DNA of 64,000 nucleotides from Acidobacteriaceae bacterium (GTDB lineage Bacteria > Acidobacteriota > Terriglobia > Terriglobales > Acidobacteriaceae): assembly GCA_003152695.1 (NCBI GenBank), contig PMAT01000080.1, positions 58,398 to 122,397 of the forward strand, written 5' to 3'. The stretch's first letter is position 1, and every line of letters starts with the position of its first letter. The translations under genes and the position numbers were made by a program. This document shows positions 25,908 through 35,138 of this stretch, in pieces. The notes beneath the pieces are model-generated. The model was given only the letters and a program-made list of their open reading frames with translations. It did no database searches and had not been told where the DNA came from.

Positions 25908-27109
25908 TCGTAAGGATCGCGCAAGTAGCCCTCCACGGCAAAGTCTTCTCCGAAGCGATGCAGCACCAGCGATCTTACGCAAGCCGCTTCGCTGATGCGG
26001 CGATATCCGGTGCCCAATGCAAATGGAATGGAACTCGTGCCCGCGAGGATCTTCGGAGCATAGTAAAAGAAAATCTTATCCACCACGCCGGCCGACAAGG
26101 CAGCCCAATTCACCATGGCCCCGCCTTCGATAATCAGGCTGGTGATTTCACGCCCGCCAAGCTTGGCCAATACTCTTTCGAGATCAGGCCGGCCGTCGAT
26201 GGTCGGGGAACCGCCGGGAAAGGGAATGGTGCCATCTTCCACGAGATGGCGCATCGGAACCTGCTCCACAGTCACGCCGCGCGCCTCCAGTTCACGTCGC
26301 TTGTTCTCCTCCGCGAAACAACAGAATACGATCAAATCTTCCCGCGCTGTTTTAACCACGCGTGAGTCGAGGGGTAAACGCAAACGCGAATCGAGGATCA
26401 CGCGCAGCAGCGGCCTGCGGCGGGGAAGCCCGGTGCGATCGGTCAGTAGTGGATCGTCGGCGATTATGGTCCCCACGCCGACCATGATGGCATCGTTGGG
26501 GTGGCGCAATTGGTGCACGTGCGCCCGTGCTTCTTCACTGGTGATCCAGCCGCCACTCGCCGTCAAGGACCCCAGGGCCCCAGGAGTTGCGCTTTCTCCC
26601 GGAGGCGGAGCAATCTTTCCGTCGAGCGTCATCGCCGTCTTGAGGGTGACAAACGGGGTCTTGTGACGCACATATTTCGCGAAGGACTCATTCAGCTTCC
26701 TGGCGTCGGCTTTACCAAGGCCCTCCTGTACTTCGATCCCAGCGTTGCGCAATCTCGCCAATCCTTGTCCGCCGACTGCCGGATTAGGATCGCGCATAGC
26801 CACGAAGACGCGCTTCACCCTGGCGGCGATGAGGGCGTCGGCGCATGGGCCGGTTCGTCCCACATGGGAGCAGGGTTCGAGATTCACATAGAGAGTAGCG
26901 CCACGGCTACGGTCTCCCGCTTCTTCCAACGCCAGCAGCTCGGCATGTTTGCGGCCCTCGTAAGTATGCGTACCGCGACCGATGATCTTGCCCTCTGCGC
27001 CGACCAGCACCGCGCCAACGCACGGGTTCGGAGAAGCGAGAGCAACGCCTTTGCGGGCCAGCTCCAACGCTTGCTGCATGAACGTTTCGTCGCTCGAGGC
27101 CTTGCTCAT
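25895..27109 (-). CDS. ribD: Bifunctional riboflavin deaminase/reductase RibD
   Basis: A 404-residue two-domain enzyme. The N-terminal cytidine-deaminase-like domain has the zinc ligands KHAE (His55, Glu57 catalytic) and EPCSHVGRTGPC (Cys80, Cys89). The C-terminal reductase domain (from about 165) shows KTAMTLDGKIA, GVGTIIADDPLLT and IIEGGAMVNWA. It carries out two successive steps between the GTP cyclohydrolase product and the ribitylamino-uracil. It begins one base after the ftsY stop. Its final residues and stop come from heptad array 5, implying that the natural C-terminus was replaced or trimmed. Confidence 0.94.
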   Translation of the reverse strand: MSKASSDETFMQQALELARKGVALASPNPCVGAVLVGAEGKIIGRGTHTYEGRKHAELLALEEAGDRSRGATLYVNLEPCSHVGRTGPCADALIAARVKRVFVAMRDPNPAVGGQGLARLRNAGIEVQEGLGKADARKLNESFAKYVRHKTPFVTLKTAMTLDGKIAPPPGESATPGALGSLTASGGWITSEEARAHVHQLRHPNDAIMVGVGTIIADDPLLTDRTGLPRRRPLLRVILDSRLRLPLDSRVVKTAREDLIVFCCFAEENKRRELEARGVTVEQVPMRHLVEDGTIPFPGGSPTIDGRPDLERVLAKLGGREITSLIIEGGAMVNWAALSAGVVDKIFFYYAPKILAGTSSIPFALGTGYRRISEAACVRSLVLHRFGEDFAVEGYLRDPYEGST

Positions 27110-27110
27110 C

Positions 27111-28061
27111 TCAGTTGAACAACGAATTCACGAAGTCCTGCGGGTTGAAGGGAAGAAGATCGCTCACCTTTTCACCTACTCCAACATAGCGCACCGGCAA
27201 GCCCAGTTCCTTCGAGATGGCCACCACTACGCCGCCCTTGGCGGTGCCGTCGAGCTTGGTGAGCACAATTCCGGTGACGCCGGCGGATTGCGTGAACAGA
27301 CGCGCCTGTTGCAAACCGTTCTGGCCGGTGGTTGCGTCCATTACCAGCAAGGTCTCGTGGGGAGCATTGGCGCTGAGGCGTTGCGCGGTGCGGCGCATCT
27401 TTGCCAGCTCCTCCATTAGGCTGGTCTTGGTATGCAGACGGCCGGCGGTGTCCACGATGACGTAGTCGATGTTGCGCGCTTTGGCGGCTTGCATGGCGTC
27501 AAAGAGCACCGCCGCCGGATCGCCGCCCGGCTTGTTCTTGATGACTTCGGTACCGGTGCGGTCGCCCCAGATCTCGAGCTGCTCAATGGCCGCGGCACGA
27601 AACGTGTCTGCCGCCGCCAGCAGCACGGTTTTACCCTGGCCGCGCAAAGTGTGCGCCAGCTTGCCGATGGTCGTCGTCTTGCCCACCCCATTGACCCCGA
27701 CCACCAGGATCACTTCCGGTTCGCCATCAACTTTCTGGACCGGCTTCTTGTCCGTGGTGTTCAGGATGGCCAACAGTTCGTCTTTCAGCACACGCTTTAA
27801 CTCCTCGACGTTGGCCACCTGCTTGCGATCGACTTTCTCGCGCAAGGCCGCCAGCACCGTCGAGGTCGTAGCCGTGCCAAGATCGGCGGTAAGCAGGGTC
27901 GCCTCCAGATCGTCCAGAGTGTCGCGGTCAATCTCCTTGCGGATCGCAACTACCTCTTCAATCCGCTCGCTAAGGGTCTCGCGCGTGCGCGTGACCGCCT
28001 CTTTCATGCGTGAGAGGAAACTGGGCTTTTCTTCGGTGCTGCCAAACAGGGTTTGAATCAT
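27111..28061 (-). CDS. ftsY: Signal recognition particle receptor FtsY
   Basis: About 316 residues from ATG 28061. The NG GTPase domain shows GVNGVGKT (122-129), [20 protein letters not shown] and [10 protein letters not shown]. The acidic A domain of enterobacterial FtsY is absent, leaving a short N-terminus. It docks ribosomes carrying nascent membrane proteins at the membrane with Ffh. The frame runs on to 28157, but that extension is not conserved and no ribosome site supports it. It appears to lead an operon with ribD and ribE. Confidence 0.94.
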   Translation of the reverse strand: MIQTLFGSTEEKPSFLSRMKEAVTRTRETLSERIEEVVAIRKEIDRDTLDDLEATLLTADLGTATTSTVLAALREKVDRKQVANVEELKRVLKDELLAILNTTDKKPVQKVDGEPEVILVVGVNGVGKTTTIGKLAHTLRGQGKTVLLAAADTFRAAAIEQLEIWGDRTGTEVIKNKPGGDPAAVLFDAMQAAKARNIDYVIVDTAGRLHTKTSLMEELAKMRRTAQRLSANAPHETLLVMDATTGQNGLQQARLFTQSAGVTGIVLTKLDGTAKGGVVVAISKELGLPVRYVGVGEKVSDLLPFNPQDFVNSLFN

Positions 28062-28267
28062 GAAGGAATCCGGCGCGACAGTCGCCAAATACGCGTCAAC
28101 GGAGCTAATTTGCCGCCCCCACGATAGCGATGCGTCACGAAATTCCATTATAGACACGCGGTCGCGCTGCCGCCGTGATTCTCTGTCGCGATCCCGCGCA
28201 CTGGATTGCGGGAATCTGAGGCTCGGGTCGGTTCATCCAATAAAGATATTTCTTACGAGGAGGCCTC

Positions 28268-28522
28268 ATGGCGAAGTGTGAGCACGTAAAGCAAGCCAAT
28301 CCAAATGTCGCGCCCAGCGGCGAAGGTTGCAAGGAATGTCTCGAAACAGGTCAGCGTTGGGTGCAACTGCGCAAATGCCTGAACTGTGGACACGTCGGCT
28401 GCTGCGATTCCTCTCCCGGTCAGCACGCCAACAAGCACTTCAAGGAGACGGGACATCCCGTGATGCAGGCGTTCAAGTCGGGCGATTGGAAGTGGTGCTA
28501 TGTAGACGAGGCGTACGTCTGA
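28268..28522 (+). CDS. UBP-type zinc finger protein
   Basis: An 84-residue protein consisting of a single ZnF-UBP domain. Ligand candidates in order are Cys4, His6, Cys21, Cys24, Cys37, Cys40, Cys45, His53, His57 and His63, including the LRKCLNCGHVGCC and HANKHFKETGHP segments seen in eukaryotic ubiquitin-specific proteases. In eukaryotes this domain binds the ubiquitin C-terminal Gly-Gly; bacterial stand-alone copies exist but have no assigned role. GAGGAGG lies right before the ATG. It diverges from ftsY across a 206-bp gap. Confidence 0.85.
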   Translation: MAKCEHVKQANPNVAPSGEGCKECLETGQRWVQLRKCLNCGHVGCCDSSPGQHANKHFKETGHPVMQAFKSGDWKWCYVDEAYV

Positions 28523-28543
28523 TTCGGCGACGACCGCCTGACT

Positions 28544-28570
28544 GGCCCGGCTTGCACTTCGCGCCGGGCC
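28544..28570 (+). terminator. Hairpin after the UBP zinc-finger gene
   Basis: GGCCCGGC (28544-28551) and GCCGGGCC (28563-28570) make a perfect 8-bp stem with an 11-nt loop, followed by gcatctttgtg. The weak T content makes it a tentative terminator. Confidence 0.4.
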
Positions 28571-28627
28571 GCATCTTTGTGTACTCTGTACGTCAGCCGT
28601 TGAACTGCTAATCTGTTCGGACAACCA

Positions 28628-31366
28628 ATGGCATTCTTTAACCGAACCAGTCCCCTGCATCGTTTAGGTGCGCGTGTCAGTCTGTACCTGGTTCTCGCGT
28701 TCCTGGCGACAACAGCCCTCGCGCAAGTTCCTTCGCCCTGGGTCGATACCAAGCCGCTCCCGGCCGACACTGGCGACGCCGGGCTGAAAGAGATGCTGCG
28801 CCGTCTACATACCACGGCGCGCCTCATGCACACGGTCGCACATCCTGACGACGAAGACGGCGGAATGCTCACCCTCGAATCTCGCGGGCACGGCGTGACC
28901 GCCTTGCAGCTCACCCTGAATCGTGGCGAAGGCGGCCAGAACAAAGTTGGCAGCAATCTCCTGGATGAACTCGGCATCGTTCGCACCCTGGAGTTGCTTG
29001 CCGCCGACCGTTATTACGGAGTGGAACAACGTTTCACCCGGGTTGCCGATTTCGGATTCTCCAAGACGCCGGAAGAAACCTTCCAGATGTGGCATGGCCA
29101 TGACGTGGCGCTGGGCGATATGGTGCGCGTGATTCGCACCTTCCGGCCTGACGTGATCTGCACTCGTTTTCAGGGCAACAGCCGCGACGGGCATGGCCAT
29201 CATCAAGCCTCCGGAATCCTCACCCGGGAAGCGTTTCGCGCGGCTGCTGATCCGGCGCGCTTTCCCGAGCAGCTTCGCGAGGGCCTGCAACCCTGGCAGG
29301 CGAAAAAGCTGTACATGGACAATGTTCGCGGCACAGAAGACTGGACCATCGAGCTGCAAACTTCGCAGTTCGACCCGCTGCTGGGCGAAACCTACGTGCA
29401 GTTCGCTTGGAAGGGCCTGAAACACCAACTCTCGCAGGGCGCGGGCGGATGGACTCTTCCCGAGGGTCGCCGTACCAGCTATTACAAGCTGATTGATTCC
29501 GTATTGCCCAACCCACCGGCATCAGGTGTGCACGAGAAAGATTTCTTTGACGAGATCGACACCTCATTGCCCGGCCTGGCGTCAAGGCTTGGCGCCGATC
29601 AATCCAAAGCCTCCTGGCTGAGCCCGCAGCTTGAGGCGATCGCAAGAACGGTGGATGAGGCCACTACAGCGGCACAGACAAACGATCAGGCAGCAGCAAA
29701 GCCCTTGCTGCACGGTTTGAACCTAATGCGGGCGCTAATCAGCAAGGTTGAGCAATCGGATTTGCCGGCAGCCGAAAAAGCCGATGTGCTTGCTTCTCTG
29801 AGTACCAAGCAAGAGCAGTTCGAGCAGGCCGCCAATCTGGCGTTGGGCCTCGATCTAGGAGTGGGTCCGGGCACTCCCGACGGGCGTCCCATGGCGGAAA
29901 CCCTTCCCACCGCGAATGGCGACGTGTTAGCGGCAGTCATCACGGCAGGGAAGTCGTTTCTGCTGCTGGCCAAGCTGCACAACGGCAGCACGCTTCCGCT
30001 GGATCTAAAGCAGATGACACTCGACGTTCCGCCGGGCTGGAAAGCCGAGCTGTTCCTGGACCACATGCCCAAGCGAATCGCGCCCGGCGACGGTTGCGCG
30101 ATTACGTTTCGCGTAACGCCGCCCGCGAATGCCCAGCTCACCAAGGCTTACTTTCACCGCGATAACCCCGAGACCGATGCCATCTATCAGATCGATAATC
30201 CCGAGTATGTGACCCTCGCCCTGCCTCCGCCTCCTGTGGCGGCGCACGCGGTGTACAGCGTCAACGGCGAAGAAGGCGAAATTCGCAGCTTCGCGCGCAC
30301 CCCGGTGCATGACACCCACGGCCAGGCTTGGTCCATGCCGCTGGCGGTGGTACCGCCGTTCTCCGTGGAAACCGCGCCCAGCACACAGGTCATCCCGGCG
30401 GGTTCGAATCCTTCGGCACAACTTCGCGTAATGGTGCGCTCAACCGTCGCTCGGGCAAACGGCACGGTTCGTCCCGAAGTGCCCCCGGGATGGAAGGTCG
30501 AACCGCAGTCGGCGAACGTCGAGTTCAGCAAGACCGGCGAACAGGCCGCAGAATTCCAGGTTCTGCCGGACGGAGCCAAAGAGTCCCGATACCAGGTGCG
30601 CGCACTGCTTAATGCCAATGCGCGCGATTACAGCGAAGGCTACAGCCTGGTCGCGCGGCCCGATCTCGGCGGCTTCTTCTATTACCAACCCGCGTTGCAG
30701 CGCACCAGCGTCGTGGAAGTGAAGGTCCCGCAGGGGTTGAAGATTGGCTATGTCATGGGGGCAGGAGATGACATTCCCGTCGTTTTACGACAACTTGGCT
30801 TGGATGTGACATTGTTGGCTCCGGATGACATTGAACATGGCGATCTGGCGCGTTTTGGGACGATCGTGCTCGGCATTCGGACCTACGACACTCGCGATGA
30901 CGTGAAAAAGTACAATCAGCGGCTCCTGGAGTATGCGCAGAACGGCGGCACGCTGCTAGTGCAATACAACACTTCGCCAAGCGAATTCAACGCCGGGCAC
31001 TACACTCCATTTCCAGCGCAACTGAGCCGCGAGCGTGTAACCGTGGAACAGGCGCCGGTCACCATGCTCGATCCGCAAAGCCCGGTGTTCCATTACCCCA
31101 ACCAGATTACCGCGCGCGATTTTGACAGCTGGGTGCAAGAGCGTGGCTTGTACTTCATGGATCAGTGGGACCCGCAGTTTACACCGCTGCTGGCGTCGAA
31201 CGATCCCGGCGAATCGCCGCAAAAAGGCGGCCTGTTGCTGGCTCAATATGGAAGGGGATACTACCTGTACACCGGATATGCCTTCTTCCGCCAGTTGCCG
31301 TTCGGTGTACCAGGGGCCATCCGTCTCTACGTTAACCTGCTGAGCGTGGGACATGAGCCCAAATAG
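28628..31366 (+). CDS. Secreted PIG-L family deacetylase with C-terminal amidotransferase-like domain
   Basis: A 912-residue exported protein (signal peptide to about residue 32). The PIG-L/LmbE zinc site is visible as AHPDDED (His72, Asp74, Asp75) and RDGHGHHQ, typical of N-acetylglucosamine de-N-acetylases. A central region (about 400-680) resembles beta-sandwich/NEW3-like modules. The last 220 residues (KIGYVMGAGDD, GIRTYDTRDD, QNGGTLLVQYN) look like a class I amidotransferase-like fold without an evident catalytic Cys. The substrate is probably an extracellular amino sugar conjugate. The permease gene overlaps its end by 14 bp. Confidence 0.85.
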   Translation: MAFFNRTSPLHRLGARVSLYLVLAFLATTALAQVPSPWVDTKPLPADTGDAGLKEMLRRLHTTARLMHTVAHPDDEDGGMLTLESRGHGVTALQLTLNRGEGGQNKVGSNLLDELGIVRTLELLAADRYYGVEQRFTRVADFGFSKTPEETFQMWHGHDVALGDMVRVIRTFRPDVICTRFQGNSRDGHGHHQASGILTREAFRAAADPARFPEQLREGLQPWQAKKLYMDNVRGTEDWTIELQTSQFDPLLGETYVQFAWKGLKHQLSQGAGGWTLPEGRRTSYYKLIDSVLPNPPASGVHEKDFFDEIDTSLPGLASRLGADQSKASWLSPQLEAIARTVDEATTAAQTNDQAAAKPLLHGLNLMRALISKVEQSDLPAAEKADVLASLSTKQEQFEQAANLALGLDLGVGPGTPDGRPMAETLPTANGDVLAAVITAGKSFLLLAKLHNGSTLPLDLKQMTLDVPPGWKAELFLDHMPKRIAPGDGCAITFRVTPPANAQLTKAYFHRDNPETDAIYQIDNPEYVTLALPPPPVAAHAVYSVNGEEGEIRSFARTPVHDTHGQAWSMPLAVVPPFSVETAPSTQVIPAGSNPSAQLRVMVRSTVARANGTVRPEVPPGWKVEPQSANVEFSKTGEQAAEFQVLPDGAKESRYQVRALLNANARDYSEGYSLVARPDLGGFFYYQPALQRTSVVEVKVPQGLKIGYVMGAGDDIPVVLRQLGLDVTLLAPDDIEHGDLARFGTIVLGIRTYDTRDDVKKYNQRLLEYAQNGGTLLVQYNTSPSEFNAGHYTPFPAQLSRERVTVEQAPVTMLDPQSPVFHYPNQITARDFDSWVQERGLYFMDQWDPQFTPLLASNDPGESPQKGGLLLAQYGRGYYLYTGYAFFRQLPFGVPGAIRLYVNLLSVGHEPK

Positions 31367-32822
31367 TCCGCCTGACCAGCCCGAACTGATTCGCGGCGTA
31401 GGACTGGGCGGCGCGACCACGCTGAACATGATTGACATGATCGGCGTGGGGCCATTCATCACCATCCCGCTGATCGTGAGTGCAGCGGGCGGACCGCAAG
31501 CCATGCTCGGCTGGATCTTGGGCGCAGTCTTCGCCCTGTGCGATGGCCTGGTCTGGGCCGAATTGGGCGCAGCCATGCCAGGGGCCGGCGGCTCCTATCG
31601 CTACCTCAAAGAAATTTACGGACCGCGAACCATGGGACGGCTGCTGTCGTTCCTTTTCATCTGGCAACTCTCGTTCAGCGCGCCATTGTCGGTTGCCTCA
31701 GGCTGTATCGGACTGTCGCACTATGCAGGATATCTGTGGCCCGGACTTGACCATGCGCTGGTGGAACGCACGCTGCATGTCGGCCTGCCCGGGTTGGGCG
31801 CGCTTGAGGCACGCGTGATCCTGATGCCCGGTACATTCGTCGCGATCGCGACTTGCGGCTTGGTGGTTTTCCTCCTATACCGGCGCATCACCGCAGTTGC
31901 CAAAATCGCCGAATTGCTTTGGGTCGGTGGCGCTCTGGCGATGACGTGGATCATCGTCGCCGGATTCATGCATTTCCGCCCCGCCCTGGCATTTGATTTC
32001 CCGCCCGGCGCCTTTCACCTGTCGCACGAATTCTTTACCGGTTTGGGTGCGGCGATGCTGCTCACTACCTACGATTATTGGGGCTATTACAACGTCTGTT
32101 TTCTGGGCGGGGAAGTGAAGGACCCGGGGCGCACGATTCCGCGAGCGCTGATTCTTTCCATCCTTGCGGTGGCTGCGCTCTATATCCTGATGAATCTTGC
32201 CGTGTTGGGCGTGATCCCGTGGAGGGAACTGGCGCAGCATTCCGGCGATCAAAGCAACTACGTCATGTCCGTGTTCATGCAGCGCATCTACGGAAGCTGG
32301 GCGGGGCGGGCAGTAACCGGATTGATCATGTGGACCGCGTTCGCCTCGGTGTTCTCCCTGTTGCTTGGATATTCGCGGGTGCCCTATGCTGCGGCGCTCG
32401 ACGGCAATTACTTCCGCGCTTTTGCGCGGGTCCACCCGCAGCATCGCTTTCCTACGGTTTCGCTGCTTGCCCTGGGCGGAGTCGCAATGCTGTTTTGCCT
32501 GTTGCGTCTGGCCGACGTGATTGCCGCCCTGGTGGTCATTCGGATTCTGTTGCAGTTTATTGTGCAGGCGGTCGGTTTGATGGTCTTGCGCAAGCGCCAA
32601 CCCGATCTGACGCGGCCCTTTCGCATGTGGCTTTACCCGGTGCCCGCGCTGCTGGCGATCGCCGGATTCGTCTTCATTCTGGTGGCGCGAAAAAACTTTC
32701 TGCGCGAAATCCGCTATGCAATTGTCATTCTTTTGGTTGGCTTGGTGATTTACTTTGTGCGCTCGTGGCGACGCGGCGAGTGGCCTTTCGCAGCCCACCC
32801 AGCAGGCGTGGAGGCCGCGTGA
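31353..32822 (+). CDS. APC-superfamily amino acid permease
   Basis: A 489-residue membrane protein with about 12 helices. The first helix contains MIDMIGVGPFITIPLI, equivalent to the glycine-rich substrate-binding break of APC transporters. Further features are AMPGAGGSYRYLKE and the GEVKDPGRTIPRA loop between helices 6 and 7. It is expected to exchange or import amino acids or amines by proton or sodium coupling. It starts inside the end of the PIG-L gene, which suggests coupled translation and perhaps linked use of products, although no direct link is known to me. Confidence 0.88.
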   Translation: MSPNSPPDQPELIRGVGLGGATTLNMIDMIGVGPFITIPLIVSAAGGPQAMLGWILGAVFALCDGLVWAELGAAMPGAGGSYRYLKEIYGPRTMGRLLSFLFIWQLSFSAPLSVASGCIGLSHYAGYLWPGLDHALVERTLHVGLPGLGALEARVILMPGTFVAIATCGLVVFLLYRRITAVAKIAELLWVGGALAMTWIIVAGFMHFRPALAFDFPPGAFHLSHEFFTGLGAAMLLTTYDYWGYYNVCFLGGEVKDPGRTIPRALILSILAVAALYILMNLAVLGVIPWRELAQHSGDQSNYVMSVFMQRIYGSWAGRAVTGLIMWTAFASVFSLLLGYSRVPYAAALDGNYFRAFARVHPQHRFPTVSLLALGGVAMLFCLLRLADVIAALVVIRILLQFIVQAVGLMVLRKRQPDLTRPFRMWLYPVPALLAIAGFVFILVARKNFLREIRYAIVILLVGLVIYFVRSWRRGEWPFAAHPAGVEAA

Positions 32823-33014
32823 TGAAGACAGCCGAGTCAACGCAACTGGTCACGGTTTGCCAGCCACTCGCAACGTCTGCATTCGAATCTGGACGCAACC
32901 GGCTTACGTTTCTCCGGTCGTGCGGTCAGATTCTTGATGGCCACGAGCGGAGCATGGCAGGAACAAATTGTGTCCCCAGTTGGCGCGCCGGAGACGGTCG
33001 AGGGGTCTGAGCCC

Positions 33015-34283
33015 ATGTCGGAACTCGGAGCCATTCCACCGATGCCCGGCGCTCCTCCGCGACGGCGCAGCGTGCTTGGTCCCCTACATGAACCTCTGTT
33101 CCGAACTCTGTGGATTGCGGCAGTTGTCAGCTACACGGGCACCTGGATGCAGAACGTGGGCGCCGGATGGCTGATGACCTCACTGACCATGTCGCCGCTG
33201 ATGGTCGGACTGGTGCAGGCGGCCGGTAGCATAGCCGTGTTCCTGGTGGTCCTTCCCGCCGGGGCGATCGCCGATGTGGTCGATCGCCGTAAACTTCTGC
33301 TATTTACGCAGACATGGATGGTGGTGGCCGCGGCCGGACTCGGCGTTCTCACCATCGCGGGCAAAATAACTCCATCGCTGCTCTTGCTGTTTGCGCTGCT
33401 GATGGGCTTTGGCGCAGTGCTGAACGACCCCGCGTGGCAAGCCATCACACCTGAGATTGTTTCGCACCACAACTTTGCCGCCGGGATTGCATTGAATTCG
33501 GCTGGATTTAACGTGGCCCGCGCGATTGGCCCAGCGCTCGGCGGCCTGGTAATTGCGGCGACTGGTTCGGGTATCGCGTTCCTGCTAAACGCGCTTTCGT
33601 TCTTCGGCGTTATCTATTTCCTGTACCAATGGAAGCGCAAGCCCGGGCGCACGTCGCTGCGACTGGGCCATATGTTCCTCGCCATGTTCGAAGGGTTCCG
33701 GCACCTGCGCACGTCGGTAGCGATGAAGGCAGTGCTGGTACGCAGCGCCGTCTTCAGCATTTCGGCGAGCGCGTTACCCGCCTTGTTGCCGCTGCTGGCG
33801 CATCCTTTCGGATCGCAAGGCTATGGCCTGTTGCTGGGCTTCTTTGGATTGGGCGCTCTGATGGGCGCCACGGGGCTGGCGTTCTTCCGGCGCAGGCTTT
33901 CGGCGGATGCATTGGTTTCACTCGCCACTGCACTCTTTGCTTTTGCCACGTTCGCCGCGGGTAGATGGCAGACGTTCCCAGTCCTGTCGCTAATCATGCT
34001 GATTGCCGGGGTCGCGTGGATTCAGATTTTGGCCAGCTTGAACCTGTCCGCGCAAACCATGTCGCCGGGCCACATGCGCGCCCGGGCGATTTCGATGTAC
34101 CTGCTGGTTTTGCAGGGCGGACTGGCGGGTGGCGCTGCACTCTGGGGAGAGATTGCCGAACGCGTGGGCATGGGCCGTTCCTTGTCCTACGCCGCCATGG
34201 GCCTGGGAGTTGGGATGCTGGCGACCTTCTGGTTCCGGCTTCGTTCTGTCGAAACCCACCCCAACGCCCTGGCAATGAATTAG
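33015..34283 (+). CDS. MFS transporter (EntS/TMEM-like exporter branch)
   Basis: A 422-residue carrier from ATG 33015 with twelve hydrophobic segments. A short cytoplasmic N-terminus (LGPLHEPLFRTLWIAA) and the loop motif DVVDRRKLLL between helices 2 and 3 fit the EntS-like MFS branch, whose members often export siderophores or drugs. The start was moved from an upstream TTG/ATG at 32934 because GAGGGG lies about nine bases before 33015 and the skipped stretch lacks conserved character. Nothing recognisable fills the 190 bp upstream. Substrate unknown. Confidence 0.8.
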   Translation: MSELGAIPPMPGAPPRRRSVLGPLHEPLFRTLWIAAVVSYTGTWMQNVGAGWLMTSLTMSPLMVGLVQAAGSIAVFLVVLPAGAIADVVDRRKLLLFTQTWMVVAAAGLGVLTIAGKITPSLLLLFALLMGFGAVLNDPAWQAITPEIVSHHNFAAGIALNSAGFNVARAIGPALGGLVIAATGSGIAFLLNALSFFGVIYFLYQWKRKPGRTSLRLGHMFLAMFEGFRHLRTSVAMKAVLVRSAVFSISASALPALLPLLAHPFGSQGYGLLLGFFGLGALMGATGLAFFRRRLSADALVSLATALFAFATFAAGRWQTFPVLSLIMLIAGVAWIQILASLNLSAQTMSPGHMRARAISMYLLVLQGGLAGGAALWGEIAERVGMGRSLSYAAMGLGVGMLATFWFRLRSVETHPNALAMN

Positions 34284-34346
34284 AATCGTCAACACGCACT
34301 TCGGCCACGACTTTAAATACCTGCGAATACAGTGGAGGATTTCTTG

Positions 34347-34940
34347 ATGAACAAGCAAGTTGCGATGGGAATTTTGTTGCTCGCGCTCGGCCCAATAGGA
34401 ACTGCGGTTGCGGCAAATCCGCAAGCCGCCATGCAAGCTAAACCCGACCAGAAACCCACCTTTGCGATGGTGCTCGACCGTTCGCTGAGCAATGTCGAGC
34501 ACGAAGTGGTTCCGGCCGCTGAAGCCATGCCCGAGGACAAGTTCAATTTCGCGCCCACCCAGGGCGAGTTTAAGACCGTGCGGACGTTCGCGCAGCAGGT
34601 AAAGCATATTGCGACTGCCAACTACGCGCTCGGCGCCGCCATCCTCGCTGAAAAACCGCCTCTGGATTTAGAGGGTGAAAACGGGCCCGCCAAGATCACG
34701 TCGAAGGCAGATGTGATTCAATTCCTGAAAGACTCATTCACCTACCTGCACAAGGCACTCAACAGCATCGACGAGAACAATGTTCTCGGACAGGTTCAGA
34801 GCCCATTTGGACCCAACAAGGTCTCGCGGCTCGGACTTGCTGTCGGCGCGATCAGCCATCCCTTCGATCATTACGGCCAGATGGTGGAATATCTGCGCAT
34901 GAACGGTATCATTCCTCCGGCGAGCCGACCGCAGAAGTAG
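34347..34940 (+). CDS. Exported DinB-like protein
   Basis: A 197-residue protein with a signal peptide (MNKQVAMGILLLALGPIGTAVA) and a four-helix DinB/YfiT-like domain. His residues placed as in that family lie in VKHIATANY and the SHPFDHYGQMVEYLRMNGI ending; these normally bind a metal. An exported DinB-like protein is typical of Acidobacteriota; the function is unknown. GGAGG sits 8 bp before the ATG at 34347, better than the in-frame GTG at 34332 that contains it. A strong terminator follows. Confidence 0.82.
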   Translation: MNKQVAMGILLLALGPIGTAVAANPQAAMQAKPDQKPTFAMVLDRSLSNVEHEVVPAAEAMPEDKFNFAPTQGEFKTVRTFAQQVKHIATANYALGAAILAEKPPLDLEGENGPAKITSKADVIQFLKDSFTYLHKALNSIDENNVLGQVQSPFGPNKVSRLGLAVGAISHPFDHYGQMVEYLRMNGIIPPASRPQK

Positions 34941-34974
34941 TCCGGTTCGGTTATCTTGCAACGGTCTCAAGAAC

Positions 34975-35002
34975 AAGGCGCGAGTGATCGCGCCTTTTCT
35001 AT
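34975..35002 (+). terminator. Rho-independent terminator of the DinB-like gene
   Basis: AAGGCGCGA and TCGCGCCTT form a perfect 9-bp stem around a GTGA tetraloop, followed by TTCT. It starts 35 bp after the stop codon. Confidence 0.8.
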
Positions 35003-35138
35003 TTGTGCCCAGAGACGACGCGAATTGTAGGATGCCGCGCGGATTCGCCGGTCACGTCTATCCACGCCTTGCCTGCGAAGCCAGAATGAGCCCGGCATAC
35101 GTTAGGATGAGATACGCCGAGCCAAGGCGTACCTCGCC

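Noticed and set aside
28062..28267. FMN riboswitch upstream of ftsY-ribD-ribE
   Set aside because: No RFN-element conserved blocks were found in the gap.
31875..32840. Long antisense frame opposite the amino-acid permease
   Set aside because: His/Gln/Arg-rich shadow typical of antisense to a membrane protein.
35040..35138. Cobalamin riboswitch before cbiM
   Set aside because: Only GAAGCCAGAAT and CCCGGC vaguely resemble its 3' end. The B12 box GCCACTG and the remaining core are missing.
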